A DNA stretch of 64,000 bases, taken from assembly GCA_000169115.1 (NCBI GenBank), contig AAVV01000008.1, positions 141,525-205,524 of the forward strand, in the 5' to 3' direction. Origin of the DNA: a marine gamma proteobacterium HTCC2080 (GTDB lineage: Bacteria; Pseudomonadota; Gammaproteobacteria; Pseudomonadales; Halieaceae). This document shows positions 25,971-38,872 of the stretch, piece after piece. Under the pieces are notes generated by a model. The model was not told where the DNA came from. It did no database searches and saw only the letters and a program-made list of their open reading frames with translations. Each line of letters starts with the position of its first letter. The stretch's first letter is position 1. Both the position numbers and the translations under genes were made by a program.

Positions 25971-27320
25971 CTGAAGGATTCCTCTCTTTTTGACCAGATA
26001 GCCTCTGAGTTTGAGCAGGACCTTTCTGCCAGTGCTTGGGTGCTGGGTTTGAGTGGGGGCTGTGACAGCATAGCGCTGCTTCACTTAGCCCACGCGTGGC
26101 TTGATCATGTGGGGCCTGAACGCAGGCCTGCATTGCGTGCAGTTCACATACACCATGGGCTGGCTCCCGAAGCTGACGCCTGGGTTGAGGTCTGCCATGA
26201 CGTTTGCCAGCAGCTATCAATTGCTTTGTCGGTTTACCGTGTTACTCCTGTTACTGACGAGGGTAAAGGCATTGAGGCTGCAGCTAGAACTGCGCGGTAC
26301 AGCGTTTACCGACAGGAGTTAAAGTCTGGTGAAGTGCTGTTACTGGCTCATCACGCTGACGATCAAGTTGAAACAGTTCTGCAGCGGCTATTGCGTGGAA
26401 CCGGCCCTAAAGGATTCGCCGGTATGCCACGGCGGCGTGAACTGGGGCAAGGGGTTCTGTCTCGCCCTTTGCTGGGGGTGGCGCGTTCAGTGATCAAACG
26501 TTGGGCTGATAACAGAGAGCTCGCTTACGTGATTGATGCGAGTAATCAGGATATGCGCTTCGACCGCGGTTTTCTCAGGACAGAAATTCTTCCCAAGTTA
26601 GAACAGCGCTGGCCGGGTTATCGTGAGTCCATTCGGCGAGCGACTGAGCTTCAGTCAGGGCTTCTACGCCAGCACAATGCACAGCCCCTTGCGCTGACTG
26701 CGAATGTTATGGGTGAGCCGGCAATGGCTTATCACCTAAAAGACAGCGCTCAAGATAGCAGGGGGGTGTTGGCTTATTCACTGCATAGGTGGCTTTCAGA
26801 GTTGCTGCTAGATGTCCCTGCGGCTGCGCGTCTGACTGAGTTTGTTCGCCAGTGTTATGAAGCTCGCACTGACCGCTGCCCTGAGGTTGATGTGGGACGG
26901 GGTATGTTACGGGCTTGGCGTGGGCTGATTTGCTTTACTCCTTATTTTGTCGAAGAAGCCCAATTGTCAGCAACCTTGGTCGCCGGGCAAGTCTATGAAG
27001 GTAGTTGGGGCACGGTCACTTGGGCTGTCGCACCTAAAAATAGGGGGTTTTACCGAGGAGAAACAGTCACCGTACGCTATCGTGCTGCTGGCGAGCGTTT
27101 TAGGATGGACGCTGAGCATACTCGTGACTTCGGAACTTTGTGTCAGGCCCATGATATTCCGCCCTGGTGGCGGTCGAGACTGCCAATATTCGCTCGGGAT
27201 GGAACCACGTCATATATTCCGGTGATTGGTTCATTATGGGAGCTTAACCAAGGGGCGCCAGCTCATTCGGAGCGGCTCCTGCCGCAATGGCAACCGATTA
27301 AACCTTCACCTTGGAATTGA
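25971..27320 (+). CDS. tilS: tRNA(Ile)-lysidine synthetase
   Basis: Adds lysine to C34 of the CAU anticodon tRNA, changing it to read AUA. The PP-loop motif LSGGCDS is at about residue 27; HHADDQVETVLQRLLRGTG and the C-terminal TilS domains follow. Homology needs sequence before the first ATG/GTG-type codon (GTG 26040), because that start would leave only four residues ahead of the loop. The frame is open back to a stop at 25962-25964 and holds only CTG codons (25965 and 25971) and ATA (25998), so I place the start at CTG 25971, two bases after the accA stop; this suggests translational coupling. Confidence 0.85.
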   Translation: MKDSSLFDQIASEFEQDLSASAWVLGLSGGCDSIALLHLAHAWLDHVGPERRPALRAVHIHHGLAPEADAWVEVCHDVCQQLSIALSVYRVTPVTDEGKGIEAAARTARYSVYRQELKSGEVLLLAHHADDQVETVLQRLLRGTGPKGFAGMPRRRELGQGVLSRPLLGVARSVIKRWADNRELAYVIDASNQDMRFDRGFLRTEILPKLEQRWPGYRESIRRATELQSGLLRQHNAQPLALTANVMGEPAMAYHLKDSAQDSRGVLAYSLHRWLSELLLDVPAAARLTEFVRQCYEARTDRCPEVDVGRGMLRAWRGLICFTPYFVEEAQLSATLVAGQVYEGSWGTVTWAVAPKNRGFYRGETVTVRYRAAGERFRMDAEHTRDFGTLCQAHDIPPWWRSRLPIFARDGTTSYIPVIGSLWELNQGAPAHSERLLPQWQPIKPSPWN

Positions 27321-27345
27321 GTGCAACGCGCCTAGATGGTAGACT
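27317..27345 (+). promoter_or_regulatory. sigma-70-type promoter candidate for pyrG operon
   Basis: TTGAGT (27317-27322) and TAGACT (27340-27345) are separated by exactly 17 bases. The -35 box overlaps the end of tilS. The start of pyrG is 95 bases downstream, leaving an untranslated leader of roughly 85 bases. Confidence 0.5.
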
Positions 27346-27382
27346 AATTTCCCATCTGAGTTCAGGTGACTGGGGGCCCTAG

Positions 27383-31262
<3,880 letters not shown>

Positions 31263-31263
<1 letters not shown>

Positions 31264-31565
31264 TGCGTATGCGGATTTTAGCCGTTGCTCTGCTGGGGCT
31301 GATGTCGTTTCTTCAATATCGGCTTTGGTTTGGCGATGGCGGCATTGCTGAAAGCGTGCGACTGCAGGAAAAAATAGCGATAGAAGAGGCGCGCAATGCT
31401 GAACTCAAGGCCCGCAATGACCGCTTAGCGCATCAGGTCATGGAACTTCAAAATGGACATTTGGCGGTGGAGCAGCATGCACGAGAGGAATTGGGCTTGG
31501 TCAAAGAAGATGAAGCGTACTACCAGTTCGTCGAACCATCGGAGCCGGTGCCACAGCAACCATGA
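31263..31565 (+). CDS. ftsB: cell division protein FtsB
   Basis: Bitopic 100-residue divisome protein that forms a complex with FtsL and FtsQ. One membrane helix (about residues 3-20) is followed by a coiled coil rich in Glu, Ala and Leu (about 30-70) and a short C-terminal periplasmic segment with EELGLVKEDEAYYQFVE, typical of FtsB. Start and stop overlap eno by 1 base and ispD by 4 bases. Confidence 0.93.
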
Positions 31566-32266
31566 GTAGCTTGTGGGCCGTGGTTCCCGCCGCTGGGTCG
31601 GGTCAACGTATGGCGGCAGAAATCCCCAAGCAGTATCTGCGGATTGCGGGGACGACGATACTTGAATATGCCTTGCGTGGCCTTCTGGCTTGCCCTGATA
31701 TTCGGGGGGTTGTCGTGGTAGTAGATCCTAGCGATCGCCGTGCTGATGAGATTTCGAGTCTCAGTGATCCCAGGGTTAGCCGTGCTTCTGGGGGCGCAGA
31801 ACGTGCTGACTCGGTGCTTTCTGGTTTGCGTAGTCTCGCGGGGATTGCAGCGCAGGACGATTGGGTATTAGTGCATGATGCGGCCAGGCCCTGCCTACCC
31901 TTAGCGGATTTGCAGCGATTTGTTGATTCGATTAAGGCCGGCGGTGTTGGCGGGCTCTTGGCACAGCGGGTCAATGACACTATCAAGCGCGTTGGCAGCG
32001 ATCACCGCGTTGAAGAAACCCTTGATCGTGAAAGCTTGTGGCGCGCTCAAACCCCCCAGATGTTTCGCTGGTCTGAGCTGTCCTCTGCCCTTGAGCAGTC
32101 TTTAGATAAGCGGTTGCCTGTTACTGATGAGGCCAGTGCGATGGAACAAGCGGGGTATGATGTGCAGGTTGTTGAGGGTCCTTCGTGCAATTTAAAGGTG
32201 ACTGTGCCTGATGACCTAAGGGTGGCAGAGTACTATTTAAAAACCTGGGCGGTGAAGCGGACATGA
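31562..32266 (+). CDS. ispD: 2-C-methyl-D-erythritol 4-phosphate cytidylyltransferase
   Basis: MEP-pathway enzyme that makes CDP-methylerythritol from MEP and CTP. The 234-residue protein has the nucleotide motif [17 protein letters not shown] near residue 9 and the signature [11 protein letters not shown] near 103, with Arg/Lys residues in TIKRV. It overlaps ftsB and ispF by 4 bases each. Its CTP substrate is the product of pyrG in the same run. Confidence 0.96.
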   Translation: MSSLWAVVPAAGSGQRMAAEIPKQYLRIAGTTILEYALRGLLACPDIRGVVVVVDPSDRRADEISSLSDPRVSRASGGAERADSVLSGLRSLAGIAAQDDWVLVHDAARPCLPLADLQRFVDSIKAGGVGGLLAQRVNDTIKRVGSDHRVEETLDRESLWRAQTPQMFRWSELSSALEQSLDKRLPVTDEASAMEQAGYDVQVVEGPSCNLKVTVPDDLRVAEYYLKTWAVKRT

Positions 32267-32754
32267 TGCGTATCGGACATGGTTTTGACGTCCATGCTTT
32301 TGGTCCTGGAGACCATGTCATTTTGGGCGGCGAAAAAATCGCGCACAGTTCAGGCCTGATTGCCCACTCTGATGGCGATGTCGTGCTGCACGCCCTCTGC
32401 GATGCGCTGCTTGGGGCCGCTGGATTAGGTGATATTGGTGCTCATTTTCCCGATACCGACGCGACTTATGCGGATGTGGATAGTCGCGTGCTTCTGCGGC
32501 GTGTTGTCGCTTTGTTGGACGCTCATCAATGGCAGGTCGTGAACGCCGACATTACAATTATTGCCCAGAGGCCAAAAATAGCTCCTCACACCGACGCCAT
32601 GCGCGGCCATATTGCGAGTGATATTGGCGTGACACATCTGGCGGTTAATGTAAAAGCAACGACTACAGAGAGCCTAGGATACATTGGCCGGGAAGAGGGT
32701 ATTGCCTGCCATGCTGTCGCTTTGTTGATTGCTCGTGCCGGTACTGAGGTCTGA
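32263..32754 (+). CDS. ispF: 2-C-methyl-D-erythritol 2,4-cyclodiphosphate synthase
   Basis: Next-but-one MEP-pathway step, which releases CMP to form the cyclic diphosphate. Zinc ligands are Asp and His in GHGFDVHAF at the N-terminus, with [25 protein letters not shown] as the signature. The 163 residues match the family. Its stop lies 3 bases before the chosen pcm start; truD and surE, often found here, are absent. Confidence 0.97.
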   Translation: MMRIGHGFDVHAFGPGDHVILGGEKIAHSSGLIAHSDGDVVLHALCDALLGAAGLGDIGAHFPDTDATYADVDSRVLLRRVVALLDAHQWQVVNADITIIAQRPKIAPHTDAMRGHIASDIGVTHLAVNVKATTTESLGYIGREEGIACHAVALLIARAGTEV

Positions 32755-32757
32755 GTG

Positions 32758-33411
32758 ATGGATCGTGATGGTATAGGCATGACTTCCATGCGGACGCGCC
32801 AGCGGCTGGTGCAGCGTCTGGCTGAGCAAGGTATTTCATCGGTTGAAGTCCTCGAAGCTGTCCGCTCGACACCACGACATTTGTTTGTTGATGAAGCCCT
32901 TGCGCATCGTGCTTATGAAGATACCGCATTGCCAATAGGGTGGAACCAGACGCTTTCACAACCTTACATTGTGGCTAAAATGACAGAACTCGCTCTGGCA
33001 AACGGCACACCTAAAAAGGTGCTTGAAATCGGTAGTGGCTCGGGCTACCAAACCGCGATACTGGCGCAAGTGTCTACAGAGGTCTTCGCGATGGAGCGAA
33101 TCAAAGGGCTCTCAGATCGTTCTCGCAAGCGTTTTAGAGATTTACGCTTACGTAATGTGCAGCTGCGATTTGGAGATGGTCTGGCAGGCTGGCCTGATAA
33201 GGGCCCTTTTGATGTGATTTTGTCGGCAGCGGCACCGGACGAGGTGCCCGCAGTGTTGCTTGAGCAGTTAGCCATAGGGGGACGTTTGATTATGCCAGTG
33301 GGTAACCGTGAACAGGATTTGATTGTGGTCTACGCAGGTGAATCGGGCTTTGAGACCGAAGTTGTTGAGCCCGTAAACTTTGTACCTATGCTGCCCGGAG
33401 TGGAGCGATAA
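32758..33411 (+). CDS. pcm: protein-L-isoaspartate O-methyltransferase
   Basis: Repairs isoaspartate in aged proteins using S-adenosylmethionine. SQPYIVAKMTEL and the SAM-binding LEIGSGSGYQTAILA are clear; the protein is 217 residues from ATG 32758, which has GAGGT 7 bases before it. Homologues usually begin at a sequence like MTSMRTRQRL, which would use the ATG at 32779, so the true start may be there. Overlaps the DUF368 gene by one base. Confidence 0.94.
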   Translation: MDRDGIGMTSMRTRQRLVQRLAEQGISSVEVLEAVRSTPRHLFVDEALAHRAYEDTALPIGWNQTLSQPYIVAKMTELALANGTPKKVLEIGSGSGYQTAILAQVSTEVFAMERIKGLSDRSRKRFRDLRLRNVQLRFGDGLAGWPDKGPFDVILSAAAPDEVPAVLLEQLAIGGRLIMPVGNREQDLIVVYAGESGFETEVVEPVNFVPMLPGVER

Positions 33412-34358
33412 TGGCCACCTCCAGCTGGGGCATTTTTCTGCGGGGCGCCGCTATGGGAACTGCCGATCTTGTGCCCGGGGTGTCAGGAGGTACGGTTGCG
33501 TTAATTACCGGGATTTACCCTCGACTCTTGGGGGCAGTTACTTCGGTAGATGCGGCTGCGATTCGGTTGTTGTTTCAGGGGCAGTGGTCAGGTTTATGGC
33601 GGCACGTAGACGGGGCATTTTTGTTGCCACTCATGCTGGGCATTGCATCGGCGATTTTTGGTCTGGCAGGTACGCTTAAAGTTTTGTTGGAGACGCAGCC
33701 TCTTTTCGTGTGGTCGTTTTTCTGCGGTTTGGTTTTAGTATCAAGTTTGTCACTTATTCGTACCGAAATTACTCGTCTAACGCCGACGATAGTCACAATG
33801 GTTTTATTAGGAGTCGTCGCTATGCTCGTGCTGGGTTTGGGTCCAGGAGTGAGTTTCCCCCAGCATTCAGCGGGTTTTTTCGTGGCTGGATTGTTCGGTA
33901 TATGCGCAATGATTTTACCGGGAATCTCAGGCAGTTTTATCTTGTTGCTGCTTGGTATGTATGGACCAATTATTACTGCTGTTGCCGATCGAGAGGCCGT
34001 TCCGTTGCTGATTTTTGCGGCGGGTTGTGGCGTTGGATTGCTAAGCTTCAGTCGATTTCTGAGTTTCGTGTTGTCCCGAGCGCGTTCCGCCACGCTTGCG
34101 CTGCTGGTGGGATTTTTACTCGGGTCTTTAGTGATTTTATGGCCATGGCAGGAGGTACTGCAGACGACTATTGATAGTGAGGGCCAAGCTCGCCCCACAC
34201 AGACGGCACCAGTTTCACCCATGTATTATGAGGCCATCGAGGGCGACAGCGAATTGCTAGGCTGTCTATTAAGTGCGTTACTTGGCGCTGGTGTGGTTAT
34301 TTCCCTTCAGGGGTTGGCGGGTCGATCAGAAAAGATTCGTACTGCCGATGCACCCTAG
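33411..34358 (+). CDS. DUF368 family membrane protein, probable polyprenyl-phosphate translocase
   Basis: An inner-membrane protein of 315 residues with about 8-9 hydrophobic segments. GAAMGTADLVPGVSGGTVALITGIYPRLL near the N-terminus is the DUF368 hallmark, and a related PGISGSFILLLLGMY repeat lies near residue 170, showing internal duplication. Members of this family (PopT) have been reported to return undecaprenyl phosphate across the membrane for reuse in wall and LPS synthesis. The position between isoprenoid genes and nlpD fits that role, though this is inference. Confidence 0.9.
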   Translation: MATSSWGIFLRGAAMGTADLVPGVSGGTVALITGIYPRLLGAVTSVDAAAIRLLFQGQWSGLWRHVDGAFLLPLMLGIASAIFGLAGTLKVLLETQPLFVWSFFCGLVLVSSLSLIRTEITRLTPTIVTMVLLGVVAMLVLGLGPGVSFPQHSAGFFVAGLFGICAMILPGISGSFILLLLGMYGPIITAVADREAVPLLIFAAGCGVGLLSFSRFLSFVLSRARSATLALLVGFLLGSLVILWPWQEVLQTTIDSEGQARPTQTAPVSPMYYEAIEGDSELLGCLLSALLGAGVVISLQGLAGRSEKIRTADAP

Positions 34359-35403
34359 TAAACCCAGTGGTGCGGGACTGGGATCTTTATGTGTCGTGTC
34401 TGCTCTTCTCTTCGGCTGCGCGAATAATCCACCCGCACCCATCGAAAGTCGACAGGGTGTTGTCCTTGATGCGAGCCGAGGCGCAGTAAAGCCCGAGTTA
34501 GCTCACGCACCGCATTATGGCGGCTCACTCGACCACGGTAAGCCTTATACGGTGGAGGAGGGAGATACGTTATACGCCATTGCATTTCGCCTCGGTGCCG
34601 ACTATCGACTGCTTGCACGGGCAAATGATATTGCGCCGCCTTATCTCATTTATCCGGGTCAAACCCTCAGTACCATCGATCCCGTCGCTGGCTCTGTTGC
34701 TGGTCAATCTGCGGAGGTTGCTCTATCGCATCCGCCGGTAACAGCCGTAGTGACGGAAGCAACAGTTGGATCAGCGGGCACAGCCACAGCGAAATCGACC
34801 GTCGAGGTAACGTCTAAGTCCGAGGTGAAGATTGCGCCGCAGCCCCAGTCGAAATCCCAGTCGAAAGCAAAGCCACCCTCGACACCTAAGTCATCAGCAC
34901 AACCAAAGCCGGCATCAAAGACCGCTGCCACAGTCACGGCTGAGTCTCAGGTGGCAACACCGCCAAAGCCTGTTTCTAAGCCTCCAACAGCTAAGGTCAA
35001 GCCCGCGGCTCAGAACAAACAGCAAAATCTGGGCCCTGTGACGCGTTGGTTGTGGCCGGGTAAGGGGCCGGTTGAGCGCGCTTATTCAGCAGTGCTTCAT
35101 AAAGGTATCGATATTGCTGGTCAGCGTGGCGACCCAGTTTATGCGACGGCTGCGGGGGTTGTGGTGTATGCGGGGACAGGTTTGAAGGGTTACGGCGCGC
35201 TCCTAATCGTCAAACACAACGAGCAGTTCCTTAGCGCCTATGGACACAATGAAGTCATGTTAGTGGCTGAAGGTACAAATATTAGTGCCGGACAACAAAT
35301 AGCGCGAATGGGTAGCAGTGGCACTGACACGGTAAAGCTGCATTTCGAGATCCGTAGGAAGGGACAGCCAGTAGACCCGCTTCGCCTGCTACCGCGTCGC
35401 TAG
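34348..35403 (+). CDS. nlpD: NlpD-type lipoprotein, LysM plus LytM (M23) domain
   Basis: Outer-membrane lipoprotein that activates periplasmic amidases during cell separation. A signal peptide ends in the lipobox LLFGC (about residue 25), a LysM domain spans about 63-105, a low-complexity Pro/Ser/Lys linker fills 130-225, and the LytM domain takes the last 125 residues. HKGIDI keeps the HxxxD metal pair, but the HxH motif reads KLH, so enzymatic activity is doubtful, as expected for an activator. The ATG at 34348 lies inside the DUF368 gene end, an 11-base overlap. rpoS does not follow. Confidence 0.93.
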   Translation: MHPSKPSGAGLGSLCVVSALLFGCANNPPAPIESRQGVVLDASRGAVKPELAHAPHYGGSLDHGKPYTVEEGDTLYAIAFRLGADYRLLARANDIAPPYLIYPGQTLSTIDPVAGSVAGQSAEVALSHPPVTAVVTEATVGSAGTATAKSTVEVTSKSEVKIAPQPQSKSQSKAKPPSTPKSSAQPKPASKTAATVTAESQVATPPKPVSKPPTAKVKPAAQNKQQNLGPVTRWLWPGKGPVERAYSAVLHKGIDIAGQRGDPVYATAAGVVVYAGTGLKGYGALLIVKHNEQFLSAYGHNEVMLVAEGTNISAGQQIARMGSSGTDTVKLHFEIRRKGQPVDPLRLLPRR

Positions 35404-35479
35404 TCCAACGCGCCTCAAGGGGTTGTCGTTGGTATCGTCCACGCCCCCATCTATCGCTCTTGGTGCTGAATAAAACCAG

Positions 35480-35803
35480 CTAGCGCTGCAGCAGGGGCAA
35501 CTTGTCAGATTTGCCGGTCCATGCCTCGGCATCTTCTAACGCAGGCTTTTTCTCTGTGATATTGGGCCAGATGTCTGCCAGCTCGGTATTCAGGGCGAGA
35601 AATTGTTCCTGGCCTGCGGGAAGTTCATCTTCAGAGTAGATAGCATCGATAGGACACTCTGGTTCACATAGTGCACAGTCGATGCACTCGTCCGGGTGTA
35701 TCACTAAGAAATTGGGGCCTTCGTAAAAACAGTCCACCGGGCATACTTCAACACAGTCGGTGTGCTTACAATTGATACAGTCTTCGCCAACTACAAAGGT
35801 CAT
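35480..35803 (-). CDS. fdxA: ferredoxin FdxA (7Fe-8S type)
   Basis: A 107-residue ferredoxin. Cysteines occur as [17 protein letters not shown] and [12 protein letters not shown], the pattern of the FdxA family with one [3Fe-4S] and one [4Fe-4S] cluster, followed by a long C-terminal tail of about 45 residues usual for the group. The gene converges with nlpD and follows mutS on the same strand 66 bases downstream; in many relatives it sits between rpoS and mutS. Confidence 0.95.
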   Translation of the reverse strand: MTFVVGEDCINCKHTDCVEVCPVDCFYEGPNFLVIHPDECIDCALCEPECPIDAIYSEDELPAGQEQFLALNTELADIWPNITEKKPALEDAEAWTGKSDKLPLLQR

Positions 35804-35869
35804 GCTTGCTCATCTCCATTTGGTCCGACGCAAGGATACGGCCTTCTGCGTCGATTTGAAATACGCGAA

Positions 35870-38428
35870 TTACAACTGTTTGCGCAGTTCATACAGAATT
35901 TCCAGTGCAGCTCTTGGTGAGAGTTCATCGAGGCTCAAATTTTGCAGCTTTTCAATCACTGGGTGTGTCTCAGGAGTTAAGAAGAAATCGTTTTGAGAGG
36001 GTGGTGCAACGGTTTCTACTTGTATTTTTCCGGTTTCCAATTGCTTGAGTTTGTCTCGGGCGAGGGAGAGTACGCTGTCGGGCACACCGGCGAGTTTAGC
36101 AACTTGTAAACCAAAGCTGCGGTTCGCGGGGCCCTCCTGAATGTTGTGCATAAAAACCACATGGTCTTCATGCTCTGTGGCGTCCAAGTGCACGTTAGCC
36201 ATGGCGTCGTGCTGCTCGGGCAAATGCGTGAGTTCAAAATAATGAGTGGCGAAGAGCGTAAATGCCCGAACTTGTGTCGCCAGTGCAACCGCCGCTGCCC
36301 AGGCTAAGCTCAACCCATCGTAGGTGCTGGTTCCCCTACCAACCTCATCCATGAGGACTAGGCTTCTTGGTGTTGCGTTATGCAGAATGTTGGCAGTCTC
36401 GGTCATTTCCACCATAAACGTTGAGCGGCCGCTGGCCAGATCGTCTGATGAGCCTATGCGGGTGAAAATACTATCTATAGGAGATAACTGAACCTGTTTT
36501 GCTGGAACGAAAGCACCGACATGGGCCAACAGTGCAATGAGCGCCGTCTGCCGCATGTAGGTCGATTTTCCGCCCATATTGGGGCCTGTAATCAACAGCA
36601 TGCGCCGTTGGGCATCTAGTCGGGTGCCGTTGGCAATAAAGGGTGTTTCGAGTACCTGCTCGATAACAGGATGGCGACCGTCTTCGATGTCGAGCAACAG
36701 CGTGTCAGTAAATTCGGGACACACAAGATCTAGTGTCAATGCCCGTTCGGCAAAGCAGGCGAAAACGTCAAGATTGCAAAGTGCATCAGCCGAAGTTTGT
36801 AATGACGCAAGCTGCTGTTGTAATTGCGTGACCAAGGCTTCATAGAGATATTTTTCGCGGGACAGGGCTCGGGACTTAGCCGAGAGAGCCTTGTCTTCGA
36901 AAGCCTTCAGTTCGGGAGTAATAAAGCGCTCTGCGTTTTTGAGTGTTTGCCTTCGCACGTAGCTATCCGGTGCGGCATCAGATTGCGCTCGGGAAATTTC
37001 GATGTAGTAACCGTGGACGCGGTTATAGCCCACCTTTAATGTGTTGAGCCCTGTAGCCTCCCGTTCGCGCTGTTCAATTTCAAGGAGGTACTCGCTTGCA
37101 TTGCGCGAAATATTTCGTAGTTCGTCGAGCTGCTCGTCATAACCGTCAGCGATGACCCCCCCCTCCCGAATCACAACGGGTGGATTTTCGATCAAGGCCG
37201 TCGACAACAGTTCCACTAAATCAGGGTAATCGTTCAATTGCTCTGCAATTTCCGCAAGGCGTCGTGATTGATCTGTATGAATGCTCGAAAGTTCTACTCG
37301 CAGTTGGGGCAGGGCGGCCAGGCTGTCACAAAGACGGGTGAGGTCACGGGGCCGCGCTGAGCCCAAGGCGACCCTCGCCAAAATCCGCTCAACATCGCCA
37401 ACTGCTTTGAGTAAAGTTCGTACTGACTCAAAACGGTAATCCTTAATAAGGTCCTGTACTGCGCCTTGTCTGGCGCTTAACTCGGTAAGAGTACTGATGG
37501 GTCGGTGCAGCCATCGGCGCAAGTGTCGGGTACCCATGGCGGTAACAGTGGTTGCAAAAATCGAGAATAGGGTGTGTTCCTCACCTCCCTGCAGGTTGCG
37601 ATCGATTTCCAGATTTCTCCGTGTTGCAGCATCTAGCAGCACCGTTTCTGTGAGTTTTTCTTCGCGCATACCTCGGATGTGTGGCAAGTTGCCGCGCTGG
37701 GTGTCCTTCAAGTAATCGAGAAGGCAGCCGGCAGCCGCAAGGCCTACGTCGAGGTCGTCGCAGCCGAAACCTCGCAGATCCTGAGTTTGGAATTGAGTAT
37801 TCAGAGCCCGTCGTGCGGCGGCAGTGTCAAACTGCCAGGGCGGTTGGTATCGCACGCCACTTCGACCCTCGACACCCGGGTAAAAGCTACCTTCTGCGAC
37901 TAAAATCTCTGCTGGGGATAGCCGCTCAAGCTCTGCGATAAGCGCTTCAGTGCTGCTGACTTCGGTGATGAGAAAACGCCCACTGGAAATGTCGGCCCAA
38001 GCGAGCCCTGAGCGCCCATTTTCATGATGAAGTGCGAGTAGCAGTGCGTCATTACGGGCATCGAGTAGTGACTCGTCTGTCAGCGTACCCGGGGTCACGA
38101 TGCGGGTTACTTTGCGTTCGACCGGCCCTTTGCTCGTGGCGGGATCGCCAATTTGCTCGGCAATGGCGACGGCGAAGCCGTGGCGCACTAGGCGCGCTAG
38201 ATAATTTTCAGCAGCATGATAAGGAACCCCCGCCATTGGAATAGGATGGCCGCCCGATTTGCCTCGGGCAGTCAGGGTAATATCGAGAGCCTCTGCGGCT
38301 ACTTTGGCATCGTCGTAAAAAAGCTCGTAAAAATCACCCATGCGATAAAACAGCAGCTCATGAGGGTGGTCGCGTTTAATGGCCAGGTACTGCTGCATCA
38401 TCGGTGTATGTGGGGAGGATTCTGACAT
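35870..38428 (-). CDS. mutS: DNA mismatch repair protein MutS
   Basis: Recognises mismatches and recruits MutL. The 852-residue protein begins with the mismatch-reading FYELF segment (Phe and Glu of the FxE motif in MGDFYELF), then connector, lever and clamp domains, and ends with the ABC-type ATPase: GPNMGGKST Walker [13 protein letters not shown]alker B/signature and [11 protein letters not shown]. The start at 38428 has no strong ribosome site but matches the family N-terminus. Divergent from recA across a 444-base gap. Confidence 0.97.
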   Translation of the reverse strand: MSESSPHTPMMQQYLAIKRDHPHELLFYRMGDFYELFYDDAKVAAEALDITLTARGKSGGHPIPMAGVPYHAAENYLARLVRHGFAVAIAEQIGDPATSKGPVERKVTRIVTPGTLTDESLLDARNDALLLALHHENGRSGLAWADISSGRFLITEVSSTEALIAELERLSPAEILVAEGSFYPGVEGRSGVRYQPPWQFDTAAARRALNTQFQTQDLRGFGCDDLDVGLAAAGCLLDYLKDTQRGNLPHIRGMREEKLTETVLLDAATRRNLEIDRNLQGGEEHTLFSIFATTVTAMGTRHLRRWLHRPISTLTELSARQGAVQDLIKDYRFESVRTLLKAVGDVERILARVALGSARPRDLTRLCDSLAALPQLRVELSSIHTDQSRRLAEIAEQLNDYPDLVELLSTALIENPPVVIREGGVIADGYDEQLDELRNISRNASEYLLEIEQREREATGLNTLKVGYNRVHGYYIEISRAQSDAAPDSYVRRQTLKNAERFITPELKAFEDKALSAKSRALSREKYLYEALVTQLQQQLASLQTSADALCNLDVFACFAERALTLDLVCPEFTDTLLLDIEDGRHPVIEQVLETPFIANGTRLDAQRRMLLITGPNMGGKSTYMRQTALIALLAHVGAFVPAKQVQLSPIDSIFTRIGSSDDLASGRSTFMVEMTETANILHNATPRSLVLMDEVGRGTSTYDGLSLAWAAAVALATQVRAFTLFATHYFELTHLPEQHDAMANVHLDATEHEDHVVFMHNIQEGPANRSFGLQVAKLAGVPDSVLSLARDKLKQLETGKIQVETVAPPSQNDFFLTPETHPVIEKLQNLSLDELSPRAALEILYELRKQL

Positions 38429-38584
38429 GGTTGTTAAATGGGTCCGATGAGTCGTGAATTTGGTTAATAACGATATTCTACGGCCTATGCTCGCAGTAGG
38501 CGATCAGAGATACGACTAATCCGCCGGTGCAATGTTACCGATAGGGCTTGTGGGCTTCCGGCTGTCTGAACCGTCGAGGCGTGC

Positions 38585-38821
38585 TTAGGGTTTTTGAGCC
38601 GCGTAATAGCCGGTCTGATTGAGTTGATTTATGAGTGTTGAAGTAGGGATGGCGCGGGCTTGCACTGCACAGCCTTGGCTGAAACGCGGGGTTGGGGCAT
38701 TTTGGTCAAGGAACACCGTATCTGACGTCAACCTGTCGCCAATAACGACATGTGTTCCCTGACGATACTTCTTAACCGGAGGATAAGCGTTAAAGTAGGT
38801 TGCATCTGAACACAAAAACAC
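38585..38821 (-). CDS. possible small hypothetical protein
   Basis: A 78-codon frame with a GTG start at 38821, in the gap between mutS and recA. The protein looks like ordinary coding sequence (GTHVVIGDRLTSDTVFLDQNAP) but I know no relatives. The frame is open further upstream without an ATG, as far as the recA start. The GTG begins inside the LexA box of recA, and no ribosome site is seen. In many relatives cinA occupies this gap; this ORF does not resemble it. It may be spurious. Confidence 0.3.
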   Translation of the reverse strand: MFLCSDATYFNAYPPVKKYRQGTHVVIGDRLTSDTVFLDQNAPTPRFSQGCAVQARAIPTSTLINQLNQTGYYAAQKP

Positions 38822-38836
38822 TGAATATACATACAG
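38821..38836. promoter_or_regulatory. LexA (SOS) box upstream of recA
   Basis: CTGAATATACATACAG matches the CTG-N10-CAG form of the gammaproteobacterial LexA operator, with 36 bases between its end and the recA ATG. It should repress recA until DNA damage, and would affect the divergent small ORF if that is real. A possible -35 element TTGCAT lies at 38800-38805. Confidence 0.8.
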
Positions 38837-38872
38837 TAGTTTTAATTTAAGTCTTAACCTGAGGATAAACGC

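Noticed and set aside
34348..35403. nlpD gene taken as the start of an nlpD-rpoS unit
   Set aside because: The 76 bases after the stop lead into convergent fdxA; no sigma factor gene is present.
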